In this document: piece by piece, positions 51,407 to 60,465 of the stretch
Numbering within the stretch: the stretch's first letter is position 1
Layout of the letters: every line of letters begins with the position of its first letter
Assembly (NCBI RefSeq): GCF_005116455.1
Contig: NZ_SWBP01000001.1
Span: 1,116,001 to 1,180,000, forward strand
Direction: 5' to 3'
From: Pedobacter cryophilus
Lineage (GTDB): Bacteria; Bacteroidota; Bacteroidia; Sphingobacteriales; Sphingobacteriaceae
Length of the DNA: 64,000 bases
Position numbers and translations under genes: made by a program
Notes under the pieces: model-generated
Database searches by the model: none
What the model was told of the DNA's origin: nothing
What the model saw: the letters and a program-made list of their open reading frames with translations, nothing else

Positions 51407-51990
51407 TGTTTGGTTTGAGTTTTCAAAAAATCAATCAACTTTTGAATAGCTCTGCCACGGTGGCTAATTTTATTTTTCTCGGCTAAATCCATTTCTGCAA
51501 AAGTAATGGTGTAACCTTCGGGTTCAAAAATTGGATCATAACCAAAGCCCATATTTCCACTAATTTCAGTCCTAATTTTGCCATTTACAATGCCTTCAAA
51601 TAAATATTCCTGATGATTTAGAATTAATGAAATTACGGTTCTAAATCTGGCTTTTCTATTGGTGATGCCTTGCATTTTCTCTAAAACTAGATCCATGTTT
51701 TTAGCAAAATCTCTATCTCCAGAATATCTGGCAGAAAAAACACCGGGTTCGTTATTTAAAGCTTCTATTTCTAAACCAGTATCATCAGCAAAACAATCTG
51801 TTTGATATTGATCATAAATATATTTGCTTTTGATGGATGCGTTTTCATCTAAAGTTAATCCGGTTTCGGCAATATCTTCTTGGCAACCTATATCGGCTAA
51901 ACTAATAATTTTAAAAAAATCGGCAACTTGAGATTGTACTTCTTCTAATTTATGAAGGTTGTTGGTGGCAAAAACTAATTGGTGTTTCAT
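51403..51990 (-). CDS. rdgB: RdgB/HAM1 non-canonical purine NTP pyrophosphatase
   Basis: Cleans the nucleotide pool by hydrolysing dITP, XTP and related nucleotides. 195 residues. Signatures: FATNNLHKLEEVQ, CFADDTGLEIEALNNEPGVFSARYSG (in parts, DDTGLEIEAL, PGVFSARYSG), GFGYDPIFEPEGY and SHRGRAIQKL. Its ATG overlaps the stop of the upstream unknown gene by one base (TAATG). Its stop overlaps the convergent OstA-like stop by 4 bases, with no obvious terminator between them. Confidence 0.96.
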   Translation of the reverse strand: MKHQLVFATNNLHKLEEVQSQVADFFKIISLADIGCQEDIAETGLTLDENASIKSKYIYDQYQTDCFADDTGLEIEALNNEPGVFSARYSGDRDFAKNMDLVLEKMQGITNRKARFRTVISLILNHQEYLFEGIVNGKIRTEISGNMGFGYDPIFEPEGYTITFAEMDLAEKNKISHRGRAIQKLIDFLKTQTKH

Positions 51991-52613
51991 TAAAATGTTT
52001 TAAACTCGTTCCAAAAAATGGTCTTTTTGTTTACGTCTTGTTGCAATCTGGTTAAATCCCAAGTACCCAAAATAGAGATGTTTTTAAAAACCGATTTTTT
52101 GTTGGCTACAGCCCCGGTTATTTGCAGTGATTTAGGATCAATGCCAAAAGTGATGATTTTATTGCAGGCAAAAAAGTCTTTCAAATCATCAAAATTAAGC
52201 GCATCATTTTTTTCTGTATTGATGATAGCCACATCATTTAGCTCTAGTTTTTTTGCACCTAAAATTTTTAATAAAAAGGTTAAATCATCTCGTTTTAAAA
52301 AATCAACTGCAGGTTCTTTCACAATAATTAGTATGTATTTATTGTTTTCTCCGAGGTATTTGAAATCTTTTTTAGCGTTTGGTAAAGTGATTTCAACGAC
52401 AGCAGGGTTGGCTTCCTTATTTGGAATTTCGTTGGTAAGAATTTCTTCTTTAGCTTTTGGTAAAGGGTCTAATACTACGGCACTCACCTCTTTTTCTGGT
52501 GCAGAAATCTCTTTTTTAGGATGATTAATTTCCTCCTGATTTTTTACCACATAAATCTCTTCGTCAATCAAAAAACTTAAAGCCATTAAATTATCAGTTT
52601 GTAAAGGATTCAT
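51990..52613 (-). CDS. Conserved-looking cytoplasmic protein coupled to rdgB, unknown
   Basis: 207 residues, no membrane segment or signal. A variable, Lys/Glu/Pro-rich middle (about 28-80, PKKEISAPEKEVSAVV) separates a short N-terminus from a folded C-terminal domain (about 85-207). That domain contains KYILIIVKEPAVDFLKRDDL, KIITFGIDP and a closing TWDLTRLQQDVNKKTIFWNEFK. I do not recognise the family. A one-base overlap (TAATG) with rdgB implies coupled expression. A -7 element lies 6 bases before the ATG. Confidence 0.75.
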   Translation of the reverse strand: MNPLQTDNLMALSFLIDEEIYVVKNQEEINHPKKEISAPEKEVSAVVLDPLPKAKEEILTNEIPNKEANPAVVEITLPNAKKDFKYLGENNKYILIIVKEPAVDFLKRDDLTFLLKILGAKKLELNDVAIINTEKNDALNFDDLKDFFACNKIITFGIDPKSLQITGAVANKKSVFKNISILGTWDLTRLQQDVNKKTIFWNEFKTF

Positions 52614-52618
52614 GCTTA

Positions 52619-52626
52619 CAAAAGTA
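52619..52626 (-). promoter_or_regulatory. -7 element for the unknown gene-rdgB pair
   Basis: TACTTTTG on the minus strand matches TAnnTTTG; its G is 6 bases from the A of the ATG, predicting at most a 1-2 nt leader. No clear -33 element. Confidence 0.4.
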
Positions 52627-52695
52627 GCCCAAAATTTGTTAAAAAAAGTTAAAGCATGGTTTTTACGCTAAAAAGGACTTACTTTCGTTTGATTA

Positions 52696-53556
52696 ATGAT
52701 GCAACCTGTAAAATTTTCTTTACTGTTCTTTTTGCTTTCTTGCTTTGTAATTTCTTGTAAATGGTTAAGCAAAGACGAAGAAAAACCTATAGCAAAAGCT
52801 TACGATAAATATTTGTATTTAAAAGATTTGGAAGGCGTGGTGCCTAAAAATGTGCATGGAAATGATAGCGCATCAATGGTTTTAGCTTTTATAGATCAGT
52901 GGCAGCATGAGCAGGTGATGCAACATCAGGCAGAAACCAATGTAAACATAGATAATCAGGCCATACAAAACCAATTAGAAACCTATAAAAGGTCACTCAT
53001 TAGATTTCAGTATGAGCAAAAGCTAATTCTCCAGAAATTAGATACTGTAGTTAGCGATCAGGAAATTCAAAAATACTATCAAGAAAATAAAGACAATTTT
53101 CAATTGAAGAAACCTATTCTAAAGGCTTCTTACATTAAATTACCAGCAAATGCACCTAAAATTGCAATGGTTAAAAAGCTCTTTACGTCTAAAGATATTC
53201 GTGATGCAGATTTGTTAGAGAAGTATTGTTTTAAGTATTCTCCAAATTTTTCTTTGATGGATACCACCTGGCATTACACAGAAGAATTAGCGCAAATTTT
53301 TCCAATTGATAAGTTAGGGGAAAATAATTTCGATAATCTTAATCGTATATTTGAAATTTCTGAGAATAATACATTATATCTCATAATTTTGCGAGATTCG
53401 AAGTTTAGAGATAGTTTGTCTCCAATTGCTTTTGAAAAAGAGAATATTAAGAATCTGATATTAAATCAGAAAAAATTGGCACTCATTAATCAGATGGAAA
53501 AAGAAGTCTTTGATGAGGCACAAAAAAATAATGAATTAGAAATATACGATAAATGA
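52696..53556 (+). CDS. SurA-like chaperone lipoprotein without parvulin domain
   Basis: 286 residues: lipoprotein signal with Cys about residue 21 (CFVISCK), then a helical SurA N-terminal-like region (WQHEQVMQHQAETN, ENKDNFQLKKP) and a C-terminal part without the parvulin PPIase signature (no GGDLG..). It resembles the SurA chaperone core and may handle outer-membrane proteins in the periplasm; prolyl isomerase activity is unlikely. It directly precedes a second, complete SurA-type gene with a 4-base overlap, and the two form a clear pair. Confidence 0.8.
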   Translation: MMQPVKFSLLFFLLSCFVISCKWLSKDEEKPIAKAYDKYLYLKDLEGVVPKNVHGNDSASMVLAFIDQWQHEQVMQHQAETNVNIDNQAIQNQLETYKRSLIRFQYEQKLILQKLDTVVSDQEIQKYYQENKDNFQLKKPILKASYIKLPANAPKIAMVKKLFTSKDIRDADLLEKYCFKYSPNFSLMDTTWHYTEELAQIFPIDKLGENNFDNLNRIFEISENNTLYLIILRDSKFRDSLSPIAFEKENIKNLILNQKKLALINQMEKEVFDEAQKNNELEIYDK

Positions 53557-54920
53557 AGAAATTTTCAGTTTTAGTAAGCCTTATATTTTTGAGTTTGGCA
53601 AATATATACGCTCAAAATAAGGTTTTAGACAAAGTGGTAGCGGTAGTTGGTGATAATATTATTCTTAAATCAGAGATAGATCAACAATATGCACAATATT
53701 TAGTGCAAGGCAACAAGCCCGATGAAACCACAAAATGTTTCTTTTTACAAAACATGTTAAGTCAGAAATTACTTTCGCAACAAGCGGTTTTAGATTCTAT
53801 TTTGGTAGATGAAGAAGATATTGATAACGAGGTGGATAGAAGAATGCGTGTGATGACATCAAGAGCTGGAGGGCAAGAGAAGTTAGAAGAGTTTTTGGGA
53901 AGATCTCTTATTCAATACAAGGATGAAATAAGACCAGAAATTAAAGAACAGTTGGTTGCGCAAAAAATGCAAGCAAAAATCACCGAAAAGGTAGAAGTTA
54001 CCCCTTTAGAAGTGAAAAGATTTTATGAGGCAATACCTAAAGATTCATTACCAACATTTAACACCGAAGTAGAAGTTGGAGAATTAGTGGTTTACCCAGA
54101 GCTCACCAAAACAGAAAAAGAATTTTATAGAGATAAAGCAGAGTCTTTAAGGTTGAGAATTAAAGGTGGGGATAGTTTTGGAACTATGGCCAGGTTATAT
54201 TCTCAAGATCCAATGTCTGCTAGAGAAGGTGGCGATTTAGGCTTTTTTGACAGACAAACCATGGCAAAAGAATTTACTTCTTGGGCTTTTAAATTAAAAC
54301 AAGGAGAAATGTCTCCAGTTTTTGAAACAGAGTTTGGATTTCACTTTTTAGAGGTTGTAGAGCGTAGAGGAGAGCAAGTTAGAGCAAGGCATATTTTAAT
54401 TATTCCAGAAAACACTCCAGCCGCTTTAGAAAGGGCTGCTGCCGAGATAGATTCTACTTATCAGAAAGTAAAAGCAGGCAAATTAGATTTTTCTGCCGCA
54501 GCGTCTTTGTTTTCTGATAACAATGAGACAAAATATAATGGTGGGATGATGTTAGATGCCGAGAACGTATCCGCAAGATCTACTCATATTCCAACTGATA
54601 AATTAGATCCTAAAGTGTTTTTGGTAATTGATACCATGACGGTAGGAACTTATTCTAAACCAGAATTATTTGCAGATGCTAGAGGAAAAGCAGGCTATAG
54701 ATTTTTATATTTAAGATCTAAAGTTGCGCCACATGCTGCAAACTTAGAGCAAGATCTTCCAAAAATTAAAGATGCAGCTTACGAAGATAAAGTGAACAAA
54801 ACCGTAAGCCAGTGGTTTGAAAAAAGAAGAAAATCTACCTATATTAAGTTAGATACAGAATATTACAATTGCAGTGTGTTAAAAGATTGGATTACTACCC
54901 CCAAAACTACTGGAAATTAA
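53553..54920 (+). CDS. surA: Periplasmic chaperone/PPIase SurA
   Basis: 455 residues with a signal peptide (to about 21, NIYAQ). The SurA N-terminal chaperone region begins LDKVVAVVGDNIILKSEID (about 25-45). A first parvulin domain (about 170-280) has the signature REGGDLGFFDRQTMAKEF and a second (about 275-390) begins VRARHILIIPEN. It assists folding of outer-membrane beta-barrels and can isomerise prolyl bonds. Its ATG overlaps the preceding SurA-like lipoprotein, and a MoxR gene starts 3 bases after it. Confidence 0.92.
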   Translation: MKKFSVLVSLIFLSLANIYAQNKVLDKVVAVVGDNIILKSEIDQQYAQYLVQGNKPDETTKCFFLQNMLSQKLLSQQAVLDSILVDEEDIDNEVDRRMRVMTSRAGGQEKLEEFLGRSLIQYKDEIRPEIKEQLVAQKMQAKITEKVEVTPLEVKRFYEAIPKDSLPTFNTEVEVGELVVYPELTKTEKEFYRDKAESLRLRIKGGDSFGTMARLYSQDPMSAREGGDLGFFDRQTMAKEFTSWAFKLKQGEMSPVFETEFGFHFLEVVERRGEQVRARHILIIPENTPAALERAAAEIDSTYQKVKAGKLDFSAAASLFSDNNETKYNGGMMLDAENVSARSTHIPTDKLDPKVFLVIDTMTVGTYSKPELFADARGKAGYRFLYLRSKVAPHAANLEQDLPKIKDAAYEDKVNKTVSQWFEKRRKSTYIKLDTEYYNCSVLKDWITTPKTTGN

Positions 54921-54923
54921 CAG

Positions 54924-55886
54924 ATGAAATACAATTCAGACGTAGAAGCGGTTGACGCTTTAAGCATTGCTTACGAAGAAATAAGGAAAGAAATTGCCAA
55001 AGTAATTGTTGGGCAAGATGAAGTGGTAAAGTCTGTTTTGATTTCTATTTTTAGCAACGGCCATTGTTTATTGGTAGGTGTGCCAGGGTTGGCTAAAACA
55101 CTTTTGGTGCAAACTGTAGCAAGAGTGTTAGATCTTTCTTTTAATCGCATTCAATTTACGCCAGATTTAATGCCTTCTGATATTATTGGCAGTGAAATTT
55201 TAGGAGAAGACAGAAATTTTAAATTTATTAAAGGGCCGGTTTTTTCAAATATTATTTTAGCCGATGAGATTAACCGGACTCCGCCAAAAACTCAAGCAGC
55301 TTTACTAGAGGCTATGCAAGAAAAATCTGTTACTGCGGCTGGTGTTACCCATCATTTACCAAAGCCATTTTTTGTTTTGGCAACACAAAACCCTATTGAA
55401 CAAGAAGGAACTTATCCTTTACCAGAAGCTCAATTAGACCGTTTTATGTTTAATGTGTCTTTGTCTTATCCTTCTTTTGAAGAGGAATTAAATATTGTTA
55501 AAAGCACAACAAGCAATGTAGTTGCTGAGTTAAAAAGAATATTAAATGCCGATCAGATCTCTTACTTCCAACAATTGATAAGGCAAATACCAGTTGCAGA
55601 TCATGTGTTGGAATACGCCGTTAAATTAGTGGCTAAAACACGTCCGCAAACCCAATATGCTACTCCAGAAATCAATAAGTATATCAGCTGGGGTGCTGGT
55701 CCAAGAGCATCTCAATATTTAATTATTGGCGCAAAATGCCATGCAGCAATCAATAGAAAATATTCTCCTGATATTGAAGATGTACAAGCCGTTGCTCAAC
55801 CTATTTTAAAACATAGAATTGTAAGGAATTATAAAGCTGAAGCAGAAGGGATGAGTACAGAGCAAATTGTAGCTAATTTATTCTGA
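54924..55886 (+). CDS. moxR: MoxR-family AAA+ ATPase
   Basis: 320 residues. Walker A GVPGLAKTLL (about residue 53), Walker B region ILADEINRTPPKTQAALL (about 111-128), sensor 1 in LATQNPIEQEGTYPLPEAQL, and the lid with GAGPRASQYLI. MoxR ATPases act as chaperone-like assembly factors, usually beside DUF58 and vWA-domain (Bat) genes. None of those follows here: the next gene is convergent and overlaps by 9 bases. The gene is instead tied to two SurA-type genes, suggesting an envelope-protein role (inference). Confidence 0.93.
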   Translation: MKYNSDVEAVDALSIAYEEIRKEIAKVIVGQDEVVKSVLISIFSNGHCLLVGVPGLAKTLLVQTVARVLDLSFNRIQFTPDLMPSDIIGSEILGEDRNFKFIKGPVFSNIILADEINRTPPKTQAALLEAMQEKSVTAAGVTHHLPKPFFVLATQNPIEQEGTYPLPEAQLDRFMFNVSLSYPSFEEELNIVKSTTSNVVAELKRILNADQISYFQQLIRQIPVADHVLEYAVKLVAKTRPQTQYATPEINKYISWGAGPRASQYLIIGAKCHAAINRKYSPDIEDVQAVAQPILKHRIVRNYKAEAEGMSTEQIVANLF

Positions 55887-56195
55887 TATAATTTCTACTT
55901 CACTCATAAAAGCCGTTTTGTCTGTATCGGCATACATTCCGTAGGCATCAACTAATAAACCTTTTGATCCATCTTCGCAAAGTATTGCGTAAAGAATTGA
56001 ACTATCAGCCGGATTTGTAAGTCCTTCAAATCGGTGTATTTCTACCACTTTTAATTGATGAGCTTTAAACTCTTTTTCTGCATCTTTATGATAAAGATTC
56101 GCATTTTTTATATCAAATTCATAGGTAAAACCTTTCTCCTTTAGTGCATTCATAGCTTCAGAAAGTGTTTCGTAATTTTCTTTGTGTAGGTTCAT
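55878..56195 (-). CDS. Small conserved-type hypothetical protein
   Basis: 105 residues, no signal. MNLHKENYETLSEAMNALKEKG starts a helix, followed by an alpha/beta domain (TYEFDIKNANLYHKD, HQLKVVEIHRFEG, ILYAILCEDGSKGLLVDAYG). Bacteroidota carry many such proteins, often mislabelled as phosphoribosylpyrophosphate synthetase; I see no PRPP motif, so that name should not be used. It overlaps the convergent moxR end by 9 bases. Confidence 0.7.
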   Translation of the reverse strand: MNLHKENYETLSEAMNALKEKGFTYEFDIKNANLYHKDAEKEFKAHQLKVVEIHRFEGLTNPADSSILYAILCEDGSKGLLVDAYGMYADTDKTAFMSEVEIISE

Positions 56196-56264
56196 GAGAC
56201 TGATATTAGGTTAAAGTAATAACCTATCAAATTTTGTACCTAAGCCTTTGTAATTTAAAAATAC

Positions 56265-57107
56265 CTAAGGTAAATAGGCATCTAAAATAATGTTCCATTT
56301 CATTTCTTGGTCTATTTGCCAAATACGAATATAGTTGTAGTCTTTGCCTGAAATAATTGCCTTACCGTAAGTGTAAGCTAAATCTCCGCTTAAAGCTCTG
56401 TCTGCAAATGTTGGCGTAGAGTTAACCACCAATTTTTGTTCATTAATAAATTTTAAAGTTTCTTCTTTGCCAATTTTAGGTAAGTGGTTAGGAAAGTATA
56501 ATCGAACTTTTGGGTCATAAAATTCATCTAAACTTTTATTTCCAGATTTGTTTAATGATTTGCCTAATAAAATATCAGTATTAAAAACAATGTCTTCTCT
56601 CCATTGAATTTTTTGTGGACCTATTAGTTTTGGATATTTGTAATTAGTGGGGTCTAAATAAGCCAATTCTAAAACAGAAATAGGTTTTTCATGCTCAATT
56701 CCGCCATCTAATACTAGTTTCCATTGTTTTTTATTATTGGCTTTCCAAACAGAAATATAATGACCATAATCAACCTTATCATCATTATTAAAAACATAAG
56801 GACCTGTAGTAAAGCCAAAATCGCCAGATTTAGAGATCATGGCGTATTCTGGTTTCCAGCTCAAGTAAAATGAAGTTTGCTTTTGTTGGGTATAAAATGC
56901 TATTGCATTGATGGGGTTCGGTCTAAAAACAGTACAATTTGGGTCTGCAACTTTTAAAAAAGCTTGGTTTAATCCATCTTTTTTTACGTTAACATTAAAA
57001 CGTTCCTCGGCATTAATTAAAGATTTAACCATTCCATCGTTTGTTTGAGAGAAGGAATGAGATGCAACTATGAGGATTAAAAAACTAAGAGCAATAATAT
57101 TTTTCAT
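56265..57107 (-). CDS. Exported protein with two NTF2/SnoaL-like domains
   Basis: 280 residues with a signal peptide ending SFSQ. Two similar domains follow: about 25-150 (VFRPNPINAIAF, GDFGFTTGPYVF, HYISVWKANNKKQWKLVLDGG) and about 165-280 (VRLYFPNHLPKIG, GDLAYTYGKAII, YNYIRIWQIDQEMKWNIILDA). The repeated GD..(F/Y)T.G and W....KW...LD patterns are typical of DUF4440/SnoaL-like NTF2 folds. No catalytic assignment is possible. Single gene, divergent from the next secreted protein. Confidence 0.78.
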   Translation of the reverse strand: MKNIIALSFLILIVASHSFSQTNDGMVKSLINAEERFNVNVKKDGLNQAFLKVADPNCTVFRPNPINAIAFYTQQKQTSFYLSWKPEYAMISKSGDFGFTTGPYVFNNDDKVDYGHYISVWKANNKKQWKLVLDGGIEHEKPISVLELAYLDPTNYKYPKLIGPQKIQWREDIVFNTDILLGKSLNKSGNKSLDEFYDPKVRLYFPNHLPKIGKEETLKFINEQKLVVNSTPTFADRALSGDLAYTYGKAIISGKDYNYIRIWQIDQEMKWNIILDAYLP

Positions 57108-57173
57108 TTAATTTTTTTTGTTTTTTTAGATTCATCAAAATTTATACCTTCATTTATTAAAAATAGATCTTTT

Positions 57174-57830
57174 ATGAAAACTTCCAATATTACCATTTTA
57201 TTATTATTCTTTATAAGCGGTGTTGCAAATGCTCAATTTCAGCAAGATGTGCAAGGTAAACCTATAATGGCAATTGCTTATACAGATGTAGTTGGAACAC
57301 CATTTTTATTTGATAATTTGTTAAAAGGTACCGCCACGATGGAAGATGGGACTGTCTATAAGGATATATTTTTAAAATACGATTCTTTTAAGGATGAGTT
57401 GTTTTTTAAAAATCCTAAAGATGAAACCTTGCTAACTTTTGTTTTGCCAGTAAAATCATTTTTATTAGAAGCCGGTACTGAAACTCATTTGTATAGAAAT
57501 GGATTTCCTGAGATAGATAATTTTAGTAAAAAAGCTTATTATAGAGTGTTGTTTGATGGGGGAATAACGCTTCTGGTTAAAAATTATAAAACGATGGTGG
57601 AGAATAAACCTTATAATTCTGCAACTACCGAAAAGAGATTTATACACAATACCAATTATTATGTTTTAAAGGAAGGAACAATGAAAAAGTTTAAGCCATC
57701 TAAAAAAGATTTTTTAGAATTGTTTCCTGCAAAGGCAACTGAAATAGATGCTTTTATGAGAAAAGAAAAGATAGATTTTAAAGATAATGATGACCTGGTA
57801 AAGGTTTTTGAATATTATAGTTCTTTATAG
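57174..57830 (+). CDS. Secreted protein of unknown function
   Basis: 218 residues with a signal peptide ending ANAQ (about residue 20). Mature part is mixed: DVVGTPFLFDNLLKGTATM, FLLEAGTETHLYRNGFPEI, YYRVLFDGGITLLVK, then a Lys-rich C-terminal region (KKFKPSKKDFLELFPAKATEI) with a predicted helix. I do not recognise a family; proteins of this type occur as exported hypotheticals in Bacteroidota. Monocistronic, converging on cysS. Confidence 0.72.
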   Translation: MKTSNITILLLFFISGVANAQFQQDVQGKPIMAIAYTDVVGTPFLFDNLLKGTATMEDGTVYKDIFLKYDSFKDELFFKNPKDETLLTFVLPVKSFLLEAGTETHLYRNGFPEIDNFSKKAYYRVLFDGGITLLVKNYKTMVENKPYNSATTEKRFIHNTNYYVLKEGTMKKFKPSKKDFLELFPAKATEIDAFMRKEKIDFKDNDDLVKVFEYYSSL

Positions 57831-57846
57831 TGTTGAGAAAAATGTA

Positions 57847-57873
57847 AAGCTGGTCTAAATTTTAGACCAGCTT
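57847..57873 (-). terminator. Terminator overlapping the 3' end of cysS
   Basis: Up to 13-bp stem AAGCTGGTCTAAA/TTTAGACCAGCTT. The cysS stop codon and last codons lie within the stem; on the minus strand a TTTTT stretch follows after 7 bases. It may also serve the convergent gene. Confidence 0.7.
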
Positions 57874-59315
57874 GTGCCTTCTTTACCATCTTTTATTTGA
57901 TAGCCAATTTCATTTAGTCCAATTCTTATTCTGTCTGAAGTGGCGTAATCTTTATTTTCTTTAGCTGATGTTCTTATTTTAAGGATAAAATCCATCAAGG
58001 GATTCAGGTCATCATTGGCCTGAGAATCATCTGAAAGCCCTAGTACATCTTCTATAAATACCTTGATAAGGCTAGTTAACTTTATTAAATTTTCTTCATC
58101 AATGGTGGTTTTTCCATCATAAATAGAATTAATAATTTTTGAAGCATCAAAGAGTTCTGCTATTAATATGGGGGTATTAAAATCATCATTCATTGCTTCT
58201 GTAAACTTTTGCTCAAGCTCGGCAATATTTACAGTTGATGTTGAACTTGTTTTAAGTTTATCTAAAAGACTTACCGAAGCCATTAATCTTTTAAAGCCTT
58301 TTTCACTAGCATCTAATGCTTCGTTAGAAAAATCTAAAGTGCTGCGATAATGTGCTTGTAATATAAAAAACCTAACTGCCATTGGGCTGTAGCCTCTTTT
58401 AAGTAAAACATGGTCGCCAGTAAACAATTCGCGGGGTAAAAAACTATTGCCTAAAGATTTAGACATTTTTTGCCCGTTTACGGTAAGCATATTAGTGTGA
58501 ATCCAGTAATTGGCTGGATGTTTACCACATGAAGCTACGTTTTGAGCAATTTCATTGGTGTGATGAGTGGGAGCTAAATCCATTCCGCCTCCATGAATGT
58601 CAAATTGTTCTCCTAAATATTTATTGCTCATTGCCGAACATTCTAAATGCCAGCCCGGGAAACCCATCCCCCATGGAGAAGGCCATTGCATTAAATGCTC
58701 TGGTTTGGCTTTAATCCAAAGTGCAAAATCTAGCTTACCTTTTTTTTCATCCTGCCCACCTAAATCACGAGTGTTGTTCATCAGGTCTTCTAATTTCCTG
58801 TTGTTTAACACGCCATAATCTTGGTTTTGGTTATATTTTTCTACATCAAAATATACTGTTCCGTTGGTTTCATAAGCAAAGCCTTTGGCCAAAATGGTTT
58901 TTACCAATTCTATTTGTTCTATAATATGACCGGTTGCTGTAGGCTCTATACTTGGAGGCAAAACATTAAAGATATGCATTACCTGATGAAAATCATTAGC
59001 ATATTTTTGTACAATTTCCATCGGCTCTAAAGCTGATAATTTTGCTTTTTTAGATATTTTATCTTCACCAATATCTCCATCACCTTCTAAATGCCCAGCA
59101 TCGGTAATGTTTCTTACGTATCTAACTTTATAACCCAAGTAACTTAGGTATCTAAAAATAATATCAAAAGAGATGAAAGTTCTGCAATTACCTAAGTGAA
59201 CATCACTATAAACAGTGGGCCCACAAACATACATTCCAACATAAGGAGCGTTTAATGCTTTAAAGGTTTCTTTTTTTCTACTAAGTGTATTATAAATTAA
59301 AAGATTTGGATGCAT
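57855..59315 (-). CDS. cysS: Cysteinyl-tRNA synthetase
   Basis: Charges tRNA(Cys). 486 residues, standard. Zinc-binding Cys in MYVCGPTVYSD, the HIGH-type motif HLGN, HLECSAMSNKYLG, HGGGMDLAPTHHTNEIAQ (in parts, HGGGMDLA, HHTNE) and KMSKSLGN. A C-terminal DALR-type helical domain follows (NDDFNTPILIAELFDA, about residue 360 on). The end of the gene forms part of a terminator hairpin. It follows an EEP-family gene by 34 bases. Confidence 0.97.
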   Translation of the reverse strand: MHPNLLIYNTLSRKKETFKALNAPYVGMYVCGPTVYSDVHLGNCRTFISFDIIFRYLSYLGYKVRYVRNITDAGHLEGDGDIGEDKISKKAKLSALEPMEIVQKYANDFHQVMHIFNVLPPSIEPTATGHIIEQIELVKTILAKGFAYETNGTVYFDVEKYNQNQDYGVLNNRKLEDLMNNTRDLGGQDEKKGKLDFALWIKAKPEHLMQWPSPWGMGFPGWHLECSAMSNKYLGEQFDIHGGGMDLAPTHHTNEIAQNVASCGKHPANYWIHTNMLTVNGQKMSKSLGNSFLPRELFTGDHVLLKRGYSPMAVRFFILQAHYRSTLDFSNEALDASEKGFKRLMASVSLLDKLKTSSTSTVNIAELEQKFTEAMNDDFNTPILIAELFDASKIINSIYDGKTTIDEENLIKLTSLIKVFIEDVLGLSDDSQANDDLNPLMDFILKIRTSAKENKDYATSDRIRIGLNEIGYQIKDGKEGTSWSKI

Positions 59316-59349
59316 GTTGCAAAATACAAAATTTGATGTAATGAATAAA

Positions 59350-60465
59350 TTAATTGGCTAAGGTAACGTTACATCTTACCGGATAGTGATCTGAATAATC
59401 TTTTTTAATAATTTTATAACCCTTAAAATCAAACTCAGGGCTTGCTAAAATGTAATCTATCTGAAAGTTTGGAAAAGCACCATTATAAGTAATTCCTAAA
59501 CCGCTTCCTTTTTCATAAAAACCATTTTTTAAGCTCTCGGTCATCTCACTTAAAGTGTAAGAAACGGGAGTGTCGTTAAAATCTCCCATCACAATGTAAG
59601 GGGTTTTACAAGTAGCCATTTGTTCTTTTAATATTTTTACTTGTTGACTTCTTTTGATAAAAGCATTTTTTAATCTTCTTACAATTCTTTTTGAAGAAAC
59701 TACATCTTTTCCGTTGTTAATGTCAGTCTTTACTTCTTTTAAAAACACGTAATCTTCTGGCTGAAAAGAAATGGAGGCTAAATGGATCACAAAAACTCTA
59801 AATATTTTAGTCCCTTTTTTAACGTCTATCCAAATTGCTTTATTTCCGTTATCTATTTTATCAAAATTGATGTCTCCGTGTTTAATAATAGGATATTTAC
59901 TAAATACTGCAATTCCATTAGATTCATAATCATTATCTGTAGAGGTGCTGTAATAATAATTTTTTGTATTTAAGATGTTTAATATAGAATCCTTAATATC
60001 ATATTTTCCTTTTTTGCGGGTAAAAAATTCTTCAAAGCCTACAATGTCTGGTTGTTCTGCGTCAATTAGTTTAAAAACATTTGAGCGGGTGGTGGTATCT
60101 AGCTCAGAACCAAACTTTTTAACGTAATGCACATTCCAAGTCATTAATTTAATAGTGGTACTGTCAGTTTCAAAGTTACTGGCTGCCGCAGTTCTGAAGC
60201 CGATGGTGCGTTTAAGCAATTGGTAGCCGCCTAAAATAAACACCAAAGAAAACAAGAAATACCATTTTCTGTAAAGCAACCAAAAGATAATAAAGAGGGT
60301 GTTGGCTAATAAAATAAAAGGGTATGCCAAGCCAAATAATGCGATATACCAGTATTTTTCAGGATCTGTGGTGGTGGCTAAATAGCTCAATAAAAGACAT
60401 ATTATCGCCAGAAAATTTAAAAAGAGAAAGGTTTTTTGTAAGAAACCGATTTTACTTTTCTTCAT
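59350..60465 (-). CDS. Endonuclease/exonuclease/phosphatase-family protein with membrane helices
   Basis: 371 residues. About three membrane segments in the first 90 residues, then the EEP fold: MTWNVHYVKKFG, DIVGFEEFF with the metal-binding Glu, IAVFSKYPIIKHGDI, VMGDFNDTP (about residue 300) and SDHYPVRCNV at the end. The family cleaves phosphodiesters (nucleases, sphingomyelinases, phosphatases); the substrate is unclear, and the membrane anchor suggests an exposed catalytic domain. It overlaps the rhomboid gene by 14 bases. Confidence 0.88.
   Translation of the reverse strand: MKKSKIGFLQKTFLFLNFLAIICLLLSYLATTTDPEKYWYIALFGLAYPFILLANTLFIIFWLLYRKWYFLFSLVFILGGYQLLKRTIGFRTAAASNFETDSTTIKLMTWNVHYVKKFGSELDTTTRSNVFKLIDAEQPDIVGFEEFFTRKKGKYDIKDSILNILNTKNYYYSTSTDNDYESNGIAVFSKYPIIKHGDINFDKIDNGNKAIWIDVKKGTKIFRVFVIHLASISFQPEDYVFLKEVKTDINNGKDVVSSKRIVRRLKNAFIKRSQQVKILKEQMATCKTPYIVMGDFNDTPVSYTLSEMTESLKNGFYEKGSGLGITYNGAFPNFQIDYILASPEFDFKGYKIIKKDYSDHYPVRCNVTLAN

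Noticed and set aside
52018-52524. 168-codon open frame antisense to the unknown gene upstream of rdgB
   Set aside because: The minus-strand frame has a promoter-like element, a TAATG overlap with rdgB and a sensible protein; the antisense translation is Ser/Phe-rich shadow sequence.
55878-56195. Label 'phosphoribosylpyrophosphate synthetase' for the small protein
   Set aside because: There is no PRPP-binding motif and the protein has 105 residues; the name is a database artefact for similar proteins.
59310-59330. TATTTTG directly before cysS as another leaderless promoter
   Set aside because: It is one base short of the TAnnTTTG consensus and has no -33 partner, so it is not listed as a promoter.
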